Shown here in pieces: positions 7,743 to 14,819 of a stretch of DNA of 36,180 nucleotides. The notes beneath the pieces are model-generated. The model saw only the letters and a list, made by a program, of their open reading frames with translations, was not told the origin of the DNA and ran no database searches. Made by a program: the position numbers and the translations under genes. How positions within the stretch are numbered: the stretch's first letter is position 1; every line of letters begins with the position of its first letter. The DNA comes from Paenibacillus sp. (GTDB lineage Bacteria > Bacillota > Bacilli > Paenibacillales > Paenibacillaceae). The DNA lies in NCBI GenBank assembly GCA_031254035.1, contig JAIRVF010000157.1:1-36180 (forward strand), in the 5' to 3' direction.

Positions 7743-8924
7743 ATGAATAAAAAGTCTGTACGTGATGTGGAAGTTACCGGAAAACGCGTATTTGTGCGCG
7801 TGGATTTCAATGTGCCTTTGGAAGAAGGAAAAATCACTGACGATACGCGGATCCGCGAAACACTTCCAACGATCAAGTACTTGATCGAGCGTGGAGCTAA
7901 AATTATTTTGGCAAGCCATATGGGTCGTCCGAAAGGACAATTCGTGGATTCCATGCGCCTTACTCCTGCCGCTGTACGTCTGTCCGAGCTGCTCGGCAAA
8001 CCGGTAGTGAAGATGGACGAGGCTGTCGGCGAAACCGTAAAGGCCGAAATCGCGAAAATGCAAAACGGAGACGTGCTGCTGCTTGAAAACGTGCGTTTCT
8101 ACCCTGGTGAAGAGAAAAATGATCCGGAACTGGCTAAGCAGTTTGCAGAGCTTGCTGATCTGTTCGTCAACGACGCATTTGGCGCTGCTCACCGCGCACA
8201 TGCTTCCACGGAAGGTATCGCGCATTTCTTGCCAGCCGTATCCGGTCTTTTGATGGAGAAAGAATTGTCCGTATTGGGCAAAGCGCTCTCCAATCCAGAG
8301 CGTCCTTTCACCGCTATTATCGGCGGATCGAAAGTTAAGGATAAAATCGACGTGATCGACAACCTGCTGAACATTGCGGATAACGTGCTGATTGGTGGCG
8401 GTCTGTCGTATACCTTTATGAAGGCTCAAGGATACGAAATTGGCTTGTCCTTGTGCGATAATGATAAACTGGACGTAGCACTCGGATTCATTCAAAAAGC
8501 GAAAGATCTCGGCAAAAACTTCCTGCTTCCGGTTGATATCGTTATTGCGGATGACTTTAATGCCAACGCAAACAAAGATACCGTTGAAGTAGGCAACATC
8601 CCTGAGAAATGGGAAGGCGTGGACATCGGACCGAAAACCCGCGCTAAATATGCCGAAATCATTAAAAACTCCAAGTTGATCGTTTGGAACGGACCAATGG
8701 GCGTATTCGAAATTGATCCTTTCTCCAACGGTACGCGTGAAGTGGCTGAAGCCTGCGCACAAACCGAAGGCTACACCATCATCGGCGGCGGTGATTCTGC
8801 TGCAGCGACGGAGAAATTCCATTTGGCTGATAAAATGAATCATATCTCCACAGGCGGCGGCGCTTCGTTGGAGTTCATGGAAGGCAAGGCGCTTCCTGGC
8901 GTCGTGGCTCTAAACGACAAATAA
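7743..8924 (+). CDS. pgk: Phosphoglycerate kinase
   Basis: Transfers phosphate from 1,3-bisphosphoglycerate to ADP. 393 aa, usual length. The N-lobe substrate residues are in V-D-F-N-V-P near residue 20 and S-H-M-G-R-P-K-G near residue 60. The C-lobe nucleotide site shows G-G-G-D-S and S-T-G-G-G-A-S-L-E-F near the end. The ATG is preceded by GGAGG. It is third in the glycolytic operon, 212 bp after gapA, and followed by a long intergenic hairpin before tpiA. Confidence 0.97.
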   Translation: MNKKSVRDVEVTGKRVFVRVDFNVPLEEGKITDDTRIRETLPTIKYLIERGAKIILASHMGRPKGQFVDSMRLTPAAVRLSELLGKPVVKMDEAVGETVKAEIAKMQNGDVLLLENVRFYPGEEKNDPELAKQFAELADLFVNDAFGAAHRAHASTEGIAHFLPAVSGLLMEKELSVLGKALSNPERPFTAIIGGSKVKDKIDVIDNLLNIADNVLIGGGLSYTFMKAQGYEIGLSLCDNDKLDVALGFIQKAKDLGKNFLLPVDIVIADDFNANANKDTVEVGNIPEKWEGVDIGPKTRAKYAEIIKNSKLIVWNGPMGVFEIDPFSNGTREVAEACAQTEGYTIIGGGDSAAATEKFHLADKMNHISTGGGASLEFMEGKALPGVVALNDK

Positions 8925-8953
8925 TCCGGGTGGCTACAGCTTATAAAGAATAG

Positions 8954-9008
8954 GGGTTTTGTAATCATCTGAAGAGCGGCGAATGAAGCTGAAGTGATGA
9001 CAAAACCC
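8954..9008 (+). other. Intra-operon hairpin between pgk and tpiA
   Basis: GGGTTTTGT (8954-8962) pairs perfectly with ACAAAACCC (9000-9008), and ATCA (8964-8967) with TGAT (8995-8998), around a 27-nt loop. There is no T-run after it. It lies 10 bp before the tpiA ribosome site and probably affects mRNA stability or tpiA translation. Confidence 0.55.
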
Positions 9009-9032
9009 TGACTTAAAAAGGAGTTGAAGCAT

Positions 9033-9785
9033 GTGAGAACACCAATCATCGCGGGCAACTGGAAAATGTTTAAAACAGTTCCTGAAGCTAAAGCATTTAT
9101 CGAAGAAGTGAAAGGTAAAGCGGAAGTGGATGGCGTGGAAAGCGTTATCTGTGCACCATTCACCAACCTTCCAGCTTTGGTCGAAGCAGCTAAAGGCACT
9201 TCCATCAAGATCGGCGCCCAAAATCTGCATTTCGAAGACAACGGCGCATTCACTGGTGAAATCAGTGGCGTTATGCTGAAAGATCTGGGCGTGGATTACG
9301 TTATTATCGGCCACTCCGAACGCCGTGCTTATTTCGCGGAAACCGATGAGATCGTCAACAAGAAAATGCATGCAGCATTCCGCCATGGCCTGACTCCGAT
9401 CGTATGCGTTGGTGAAAAGCTCGAAGAGCGTGAAGCTGGCCAAACGAAAGATGTATGCAAGGTACAAACGGAAGGTGCTTTCCAAGGTTTGTCCGCGGAT
9501 CAAGCTGCTGAAGTAGTCATTGCTTACGAACCGATCTGGGCTATCGGAACAGGAAAATCTTCAACATCACAGGATGCGAATGAAGTAATTTCCTATATTC
9601 GTGACCTCGTGAAAGGATTGTATGGAGAAGAAGTTGCAAACAAGGTTCGCATTCAATACGGCGGCAGCGTGAAGCCTGAGAATGTAGCCGAGTACATGGG
9701 CCAAAGTGATATCGACGGCGCCCTTGTTGGCGGTGCAAGCCTGCAACCAGCTTCGTACATCCAGCTCGTTGAGGGGGCGAAGTAA
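9033..9785 (+). CDS. tpiA: Triosephosphate isomerase
   Basis: Interconverts dihydroxyacetone phosphate and glyceraldehyde 3-phosphate. From the GTG at 9033 the protein is 250 aa, with active-site N9, K11 (A-G-N-W-K-M), H94 (G-H-S-E-R-R) and E166 (A-Y-E-P-I-W-A-I-G-T-G). The GTG is preferred because AGGAG lies 9 nt upstream; an in-frame TTG at 9024 directly abuts that site. It also shows the phosphate loops Y-G-G-S-V and D-G-A-L-V-G-G-A-S-L. The stop is separated from gpmI by a single base. Confidence 0.96.
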   Translation: MRTPIIAGNWKMFKTVPEAKAFIEEVKGKAEVDGVESVICAPFTNLPALVEAAKGTSIKIGAQNLHFEDNGAFTGEISGVMLKDLGVDYVIIGHSERRAYFAETDEIVNKKMHAAFRHGLTPIVCVGEKLEEREAGQTKDVCKVQTEGAFQGLSADQAAEVVIAYEPIWAIGTGKSSTSQDANEVISYIRDLVKGLYGEEVANKVRIQYGGSVKPENVAEYMGQSDIDGALVGGASLQPASYIQLVEGAK

Positions 9786-9786
9786 G

Positions 9787-11331
9787 ATGACCGCACCTAA
9801 ACCAGTAGCACTGATCATCATGGATGGTTTCGGTCTTCGCAATACGGACGAAGGTAATGCCGTCGCTCAAGCGAAAAAGCCGAACTATGACCGCCTTATG
9901 GCCAAATATCCGCATACAACGCTAACCGCTTGCGGTGAAGCTGTAGGTTTGCCTGCGGGTCAAATGGGCAACTCTGAAGTGGGCCATTTGAACATTGGCG
10001 CGGGTCGTATCGTATACCAGGATTTGACCCGGATTTCGAAGTCGATCCGCGAAGGAGAGTTCTTCGACAATGAAACGCTGGTTGAAGCTGTCCGTTCCGC
10101 CAAAAACAACGGCAAGAAGCTTCATTTGTACGGCCTTTTGTCCGACGGTGGGGTCCACAGCCACATTGCGCATTTGTTCGCTATGCTTGACCTTGCGAAG
10201 AAAGAGGATATGCACGAAGTATATATTCACGCTTTCCTCGACGGACGCGATGTGTCTCCGGATTCCGGCAAGAAATTCATCGAAGATCTTCAGGCAAAAA
10301 TCAATGAAGTGGGCGTCGGCAAAATCGCGACCGTACAAGGTCGCTATTATGCGATGGACCGCGACAAGCGTTGGGAGCGTGTAGAGAAATCCTACCGTGC
10401 GATCGTATACGGAGATGGACCTAAATACACCGATCCTTTGAAAGCCGTTGTAGAATCTTACAACAAATCGGTATTCGATGAGTTTGTAGAACCTACAGTG
10501 ATTGTGGATGAGAACGACCAGCCGGTATCTCTCGTGGAAAGTGGCGACTCCGTCATATTCCTGAACTTCCGTCCGGACCGTGCCATTCAGCTGTCTCAAG
10601 TGTTCACGAACAAAGACTTCCGCGGCTTTGACCGGGGTCCGAAGTTCCCTGAGAACCTTCATTTCGTATGTCTGACACTATTCAGCGAGACGGTGGAAGG
10701 GTATGTGGCTTACGAGCCGAAAAACCTGGACAATACGCTCGGTGAAGTTCTGGTGCAGAACAACAAGAAGCAGCTTCGTATTGCGGAAACGGAAAAGTAC
10801 CCGCATGTGACGTTCTTCTTCAGCGGTGGACGCGATGTTGAGCTTCCGGGCGAAACACGCATTCTGATCAACTCGCCGAAGGTAGCTACTTACGACCTGA
10901 AGCCTGAGATGAGCGCTTATGAAGTAGCGGATGCCTGTGTGAAGGAAATTGAAGCCGACAAACATGATGCGATTATTCTAAACTTTGCCAATCCAGACAT
11001 GGTTGGTCACTCCGGCATGCTGGAGCCAACAATTAAGGCGGTTGAAGTAACAGACGAATGCATGGGTAAAGTAGTTGACGCCGTCATCACCAAAGGCGGG
11101 GTAGCGATCATTATCGCGGACCACGGAAACGCCGACATGGTGTTTGACGAAGAGGGAAGACCTTTTACGGCGCATACGACTAACCCGGTACCGTTTATTT
11201 TGACGGCGGATAACGTGAATCTGCGTGAGGAAGGCATCCTGGCCGATGTGGCCCCAACCATTCTCGACCTGATGCAGCTGCCGAAGCCTGCCGAAATGAC
11301 CGGTGAATCGATGATTGCAAGCCGCAAATAA
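9787..11331 (+). CDS. gpmI: 2,3-bisphosphoglycerate-independent phosphoglycerate mutase
   Basis: Mn-dependent mutase interconverting 3- and 2-phosphoglycerate. The 514 aa (usual length) contain metal-binding D13 in I-M-D-G-F-G, the phospho-acceptor serine S63 in G-N-S-E-V-G-H, the substrate motif D-G-R-D-V-S-P-D-S-G and the metal motif A-D-H-G-N-A-D-M near the C-terminus. It starts 1 bp after the tpiA stop with GAGGGGG inside the end of tpiA, so translation is probably coupled. An ORF extending upstream into tpiA is not real coding. Confidence 0.96.
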   Translation: MTAPKPVALIIMDGFGLRNTDEGNAVAQAKKPNYDRLMAKYPHTTLTACGEAVGLPAGQMGNSEVGHLNIGAGRIVYQDLTRISKSIREGEFFDNETLVEAVRSAKNNGKKLHLYGLLSDGGVHSHIAHLFAMLDLAKKEDMHEVYIHAFLDGRDVSPDSGKKFIEDLQAKINEVGVGKIATVQGRYYAMDRDKRWERVEKSYRAIVYGDGPKYTDPLKAVVESYNKSVFDEFVEPTVIVDENDQPVSLVESGDSVIFLNFRPDRAIQLSQVFTNKDFRGFDRGPKFPENLHFVCLTLFSETVEGYVAYEPKNLDNTLGEVLVQNNKKQLRIAETEKYPHVTFFFSGGRDVELPGETRILINSPKVATYDLKPEMSAYEVADACVKEIEADKHDAIILNFANPDMVGHSGMLEPTIKAVEVTDECMGKVVDAVITKGGVAIIIADHGNADMVFDEEGRPFTAHTTNPVPFILTADNVNLREEGILADVAPTILDLMQLPKPAEMTGESMIASRK

Positions 11332-11341
11332 GAGGTATAAT
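11315..11341 (+). promoter_or_regulatory. Possible internal promoter for eno
   Basis: A consensus TATAAT at 11336-11341 lies just after the gpmI stop, with TTGCAA at 11315-11320. The spacer is only 15 nt, shorter than ideal, so this is a weak call. It would let eno be transcribed apart from the operon. Confidence 0.3.
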
Positions 11342-11398
11342 AAAAAAGATACGTTTTAACCTGGACTAAATATGATTGAACAAAGGAGAACAAGAACA

Positions 11399-12685
11399 AT
11401 GACTATTATTTCTGACGTGTACGCTCGCGAAGTCCTCGACTCCCGCGGCAACCCAACTGTTGAAGTTGAAGTTTATCTCGAATCCGGCGCTATGGGCCGC
11501 GCGATCGTTCCATCCGGCGCTTCCACAGGCGCTCACGAAGCTGTTGAGCTTCGCGATGGCGACAAATCCCGTTACCTGGGTAAAGGCGTTCTGACCGCTG
11601 TTAAAAACGTTAACGAACTCATCGCTCCAGAAGTGATCGGTATGGACGCTCTCGACCAGCTCGGCATCGACAAGTTGATGATCAACCTGGACGGAACTCC
11701 TAACAAAGGCAAACTGGGCGCAAACGCAATTCTGGCTGTTTCCATGGCTACTGCTCGCGCAGCAGCTGAAGCTTTGGATCTTCCTTTGTATGTTTACCTT
11801 GGCGGATTCAATGCAAAACAATTGCCAGTTCCTATGATGAACATCGTTAACGGCGGCGCTCATGCCGACAACAACGTTGACGTGCAAGAATTCATGGTCC
11901 TGCCAGTTGGCGCTCCTTCTTTCAAGGAAGCACTTCGTACAGGTGCTGAAATCTTCCACAGCCTCAAATCGGTACTTAAATCCAAAGGCTTGAACACGGC
12001 TGTTGGCGACGAAGGCGGCTTTGCACCTAACTTCACTTCCAACGAAGACGCATTGTCCTCCATCATGGAAGCTATCGAAAAAGCCGGCTACAAGCCAGGC
12101 GTTGACGTATTCCTCGGTATGGACGTTGCTTCGACTGAGTTCTTCAAAGATGGCAAATACCATCTCGAAGGCGAAGGTAAATCCTTCACTTCTGCAGAAT
12201 TCGTTGATTTGCTCGCTTCTTGGGTTGATAAATATCCAATCATCACAATCGAAGATGGATGCTCCGAGGACGACTGGGAAGGTTGGAAACTCCTTACTGA
12301 GAAGCTTGGCGACAAGATCCAACTCGTTGGTGATGATCTGTTCGTAACGAACACTGAGCGCCTTGAAAAAGGTATCAACGAAAATATCGGTAACTCCATC
12401 TTGATCAAAGTTAACCAAATCGGTACGCTTACTGAAACTTTCGATGCAATCGAGATGGCTAAACGTGCAGGTTACACTGCGGTTGTATCCCACCGTTCCG
12501 GTGAGTCCGAAGATAGCACAATCGCTGACATCGCGGTTGCAACCAACGCAGGCCAAATCAAAACAGGTGCGCCTTCCCGTACCGACCGTATTGCGAAGTA
12601 CAACCAATTGCTCCGCATCGAGGACGAACTGGCTGAACTGGCTCAATATAACGGCCTGAAATCTTTCTACAACTTGAAAAGATAA
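11399..12685 (+). CDS. eno: Enolase
   Basis: Dehydrates 2-phosphoglycerate to phosphoenolpyruvate; also an RNA-degradosome partner in Bacillota. 428 aa. Visible: D-S-R-G-N-P-T-V-E-V, the mobile loop S-G-A-S-T-G, G-G-A-H-A-D-N-N-V-D-V-Q-E-F, the metal ligands in T-I-E-D-G and V-G-D-D, the catalytic lysine in I-K-V-N-Q-I-G-T and the S-H-R-S-G-E loop. The ATG at 11399 follows AAAGGAG; a longer reading from 11372 has no ribosome site. Last gene of the glycolytic operon, followed by a strong terminator. Confidence 0.97.
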   Translation: MTIISDVYAREVLDSRGNPTVEVEVYLESGAMGRAIVPSGASTGAHEAVELRDGDKSRYLGKGVLTAVKNVNELIAPEVIGMDALDQLGIDKLMINLDGTPNKGKLGANAILAVSMATARAAAEALDLPLYVYLGGFNAKQLPVPMMNIVNGGAHADNNVDVQEFMVLPVGAPSFKEALRTGAEIFHSLKSVLKSKGLNTAVGDEGGFAPNFTSNEDALSSIMEAIEKAGYKPGVDVFLGMDVASTEFFKDGKYHLEGEGKSFTSAEFVDLLASWVDKYPIITIEDGCSEDDWEGWKLLTEKLGDKIQLVGDDLFVTNTERLEKGINENIGNSILIKVNQIGTLTETFDAIEMAKRAGYTAVVSHRSGESEDSTIADIAVATNAGQIKTGAPSRTDRIAKYNQLLRIEDELAELAQYNGLKSFYNLKR

Positions 12686-12712
12686 TACGGCTTTGACGCT
12701 GTATGTTTGAAG

Positions 12713-12749
12713 AACTGCCCTTGGCTTGATGCCGGGGCAGTTTTTTTTA
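12713..12749 (+). terminator. Terminator of the glycolytic operon
   Basis: AACTGCCC (12713-12720) pairs with GGGCAGTT (12735-12742), followed by a T8 run. It is the only strong intrinsic terminator after cggR, supporting one operon from cggR to eno. Confidence 0.9.
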
Positions 12750-12901
12750 GATTTCAGAAAGGGTTTAATTTTGCCCGAATAAAGATTCCTAGTTTCGTTA
12801 GGGGAATATATGAACTGTTTTCTGCTGAAGTAGTTTATTATAAGTAGAAAGCATACTGTGTTTCCACTATTGACCGTCTATAAATAATGGTACAATTATA
12901 C

Positions 12902-13150
12902 TAAGAATGTTGTCGGAAGGTTGTAGAATTCAAAACATACTTGTTTGAGTATTATGATTTCGAACAATCTAGATTGGATTATAAATTGGCTTTTACACCA
13001 AAGAAATGTTGGAATAAAAAGATTAAAGAATTTAGTTATGATGCAAAAGATGGATATGCAGTAATAGAGAAAGTTGTGTCTGGTAAGTCTTACAGTTGGA
13101 AGTTGATCAAATATAGTGGGGAAGGCCAATTATTGCCTATCAACAAATAA
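12902..13150 (+). pseudogene. Unrecognised gene remnant (3' part only)
   Basis: An open frame follows a stop at 12902-12904 and encodes about 81 residues ending L-L-P-I-N-K. It has a lysine/tyrosine-rich, protein-like composition, including E-F-K-T-Y-L-F-E-Y-Y-D-F-E. The only start-like codon well placed is a TTG at 12941 with no ribosome site, and readable sequence continues upstream of it, so I take it as the tail of a gene that lost its 5' part. I do not recognise the family. It is distinctly A+T-richer than the glycolytic operon, like the next gene. The 12750-12901 stretch holds nothing else I can support. Confidence 0.4.
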
Positions 13151-13211
13151 AAGAATTAAAAAAATAACCACTTCATATTAACGCTTAGAAAAAGGGAGGC
13201 TTTACGTTCTT

Positions 13212-13985
13212 ATGAAAAAGAAAGCTTTATTTAGAACTGGAATATATGTTATTGTTTTTTCCTTGTTTTTTTCTATATCATCAGTTTCCGTATTGGCAAA
13301 AACTAATCAGCAAAACATAGCTCAATCTTATTATAAAATCCTTAACAATATTATTAGTAAATATGGAATTAGTACCTTTGATAATGAGGAGGGGCTTGTT
13401 TATGCAAATATGATTGATTTTGACAAGAATGGGGTATCTGAGTTGTATATTTTATATTTGAAGAAAGACAACTCTAGGGGATATGATCAACTGAAATTTT
13501 ATCAAGAAGTTTGGGGTTTTGAAAAATCAGAATTACATAAATTATACTTCGACGACCAAGGACCAGATGGCTTAATAAGTGATCGTTCTATATCCATAAC
13601 CTCAACAAATAAAAACTCATATTTAATTTTTGAAAGTTCCTATTCTACAGGGAATGGCACGCCACCATATGATAATGAGTGGTCACTCCATCGTTCAATT
13701 ATGACTGTAAAGGGTGGGAAATTAATTGAAGTTGCTGTACTTGGGTATACTGAGGCCAGCAAAGTAGAAGGAGAAGGCACAAAATATACCTATACCATCA
13801 AAACTAACGGAAAAGTAAAGAATATTTCAAATAAGGAATATAATAATTACGTAACGCAATATAATTTGAAAAATCAAAAGTATTTGATAGATGGCGATGC
13901 AGGATCTCCAACGATTTCTTTCGATGCATCCTCAAATGTGAAAACTATTAATAGTTTTTTAAAAAGACTCAAAAATATGATGTAA
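13212..13985 (+). CDS. Secreted protein of unknown function
   Basis: 257 aa. Residues 1-29 form a clear signal peptide: lysine-rich start, hydrophobic core F-S-L-F-F-S-I-S-S and a V-L-A-K cleavage region. The mature part has D-F-D-K-N-G-V-S-E-L (about residues 70-79), the Asp-rich loop found in many exported Bacillota proteins that bind calcium, followed by alternating beta-like stretches. I do not recognise a family with a known role. GGGAGG lies 12 nt before the ATG, slightly far. The gene is much A+T-richer than its neighbours and sits between two housekeeping blocks, suggesting acquisition. Confidence 0.75.
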   Translation: MKKKALFRTGIYVIVFSLFFSISSVSVLAKTNQQNIAQSYYKILNNIISKYGISTFDNEEGLVYANMIDFDKNGVSELYILYLKKDNSRGYDQLKFYQEVWGFEKSELHKLYFDDQGPDGLISDRSISITSTNKNSYLIFESSYSTGNGTPPYDNEWSLHRSIMTVKGGKLIEVAVLGYTEASKVEGEGTKYTYTIKTNGKVKNISNKEYNNYVTQYNLKNQKYLIDGDAGSPTISFDASSNVKTINSFLKRLKNMM

Positions 13986-14019
13986 GAGTAGGGATAAGAG
14001 TAGGGATAAGAGTAGACAT
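13984..14019 (+). repeat. 12-bp tandem repeat, three copies
   Basis: AAGAGTAGGGAT occurs at 13984-13995 and 13996-14007, then AAGAGTAGACAT at 14008-14019. It begins in the stop codon of the secreted-protein gene. Typical slippage-prone microsatellite. From 14020 to 14196 I see no gene or convincing terminator. Confidence 0.9.
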
Positions 14020-14196
14020 AAAAAATGCACCACCCTCTGCTGACTGTTTTAATTTTTGAAGTGGTTCAAAATAAATAAAGACGAAAGGAAGAATTTCCAA
14101 TCAACTTTAAATCTCTTCTCTTTTTGGTGCCTCTTCGTTTGTATTAATGTTGATTCGAATGCCGAGTGTAGAGTAAAAAAGTGAAGATGGAAGTCC

Positions 14197-14225
14197 TTGT
14201 CTTAAGAAATAGGCTATGGTACAAT
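14197..14225 (+). promoter_or_regulatory. secG promoter
   Basis: TTGTCT (14197-14202), a 17-nt spacer and TACAAT (14220-14225) lie about 100 nt before secG. The -10 hexamer is inside a perfect inverted repeat. Confidence 0.75.
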
Positions 14226-14246
14226 AAAAATGCTGTTTTATTGTAC
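14219..14246 (+). promoter_or_regulatory. Perfect inverted repeat over the secG -10
   Basis: GTACAATAAAA (14219-14229) and TTTTATTGTAC (14236-14246) are perfect 11-bp arms around a 6-bp centre. The left arm contains the -10 and the centre covers the expected start point. No T-run follows, so a terminator is unlikely; an operator or a 5' mRNA hairpin are the options. Confidence 0.6.
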
Positions 14247-14326
14247 GATTTGGGTTATGGTATTTATTAGAGGATTTTGTAAAATTCTGATATACATGAT
14301 GTTGATGCTATTAGGAGGTGGAACGA

Positions 14327-14560
14327 ATGGATATCTTAATGAAAGTGCTGCTTGTTATTTTCTCGATCGCATTGATCGTTATTGTTCTATTGCAAAAAGG
14401 GAAGAGTGCAGGTCTGGCAGGTGCCATCTCCGGTGGCGCAGAACATCTTTTTGGAAAAACGAAAGCACGCGGTATGGATTTGATCCTGCAGCGCGTAACG
14501 GTGGTTCTCGCCTCCGGGTTCATGATTATTTCAATTCTTGTGGCCATTTTTTCGAAGTAA
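14327..14560 (+). CDS. secG: Protein translocase subunit SecG
   Basis: Small membrane subunit of the SecYEG channel. 77 aa with two hydrophobic segments (about residues 4-22 and 53-74) joined by the SecG loop L-L-Q-K-G-K-S-A-G-L-A-G-A-I-S-G-G, ending a few residues after the second segment. The ATG at 14327 has AGGAGG 8 nt upstream; a GTG at 14318 overlaps that site. Its position before rnr-smpB-ssrA is the Bacillota arrangement, though the carboxylesterase gene often found between secG and rnr is absent. Confidence 0.93.
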   Translation: MDILMKVLLVIFSIALIVIVLLQKGKSAGLAGAISGGAEHLFGKTKARGMDLILQRVTVVLASGFMIISILVAIFSK

Positions 14561-14575
14561 TATAGCTGGACTTTG

Positions 14576-14616
14576 AAAACCTTCGCTCTTGCACTGAAGA
14601 AGAGCGGGGGTTTTTT
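14576..14616 (+). terminator. secG terminator
   Basis: AAAACC-TT-CGCTCTT pairs with AAGAGCG-GGGTTTTTT around a short loop, with a T6 run at 14611-14616. It makes secG a separate unit from rnr. Confidence 0.88.
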
Positions 14617-14627
14617 AATATATATAT

Positions 14628-14656
14628 TTGAGCCATACATATTTATGTAATAATGT
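14628..14656 (+). promoter_or_regulatory. Candidate rnr promoter
   Basis: TTGAGC (14628-14633), a 17-nt spacer and TAATGT (14651-14656) are the best promoter-like pair between the secG terminator and rnr. The resulting leader of about 155 nt contains a strong hairpin, CCCTGAA-TACG-TTCAGGG at 14675-14692. Hexamer matches are moderate. Confidence 0.45.
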
Positions 14657-14819
14657 CGATGATATTAAGTAGTACCCTGAATACGTTCAGGGATGTAAAC
14701 GATTAAATCCGTGTATACTAGGGAATGTGTATAGTAAAGCGGAAAAAGTACGTTCTGAATCCATACATAGATACTTGCGGAAGGTTTTCCATATCCGTGA
14801 GTCAATTGAGGAGATAATC

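Noticed and set aside
6517..8843. Very long minus-strand open frames (about 400 codons each) opposite gapA and pgk
   Set aside because: They are antisense shadows created by the strong codon bias of these highly expressed genes. They are Phe/Cys/Ser/Val-rich, have no ribosome sites and match no family.
9706..9786. Upstream extension of gpmI into tpiA
   Set aside because: The extra 27 codons lie within tpiA coding sequence; the ATG at 9787 has its own ribosome site and gives the normal protein length.
11366..12646. 426-codon minus-strand frame opposite eno
   Set aside because: Same cause: reverse complement of biased enolase codons, with a composition unlike a real protein.
12868..12895. TTGACC...TACAAT promoter before the A+T-rich remnant
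   Set aside because: The spacer is 15 nt and the gene behind it is truncated, so there is not enough support.
13984..14019. Short tandem repeats as a CRISPR array
   Set aside because: The units are 12 bp, directly abutting and without spacers, so this is a microsatellite.
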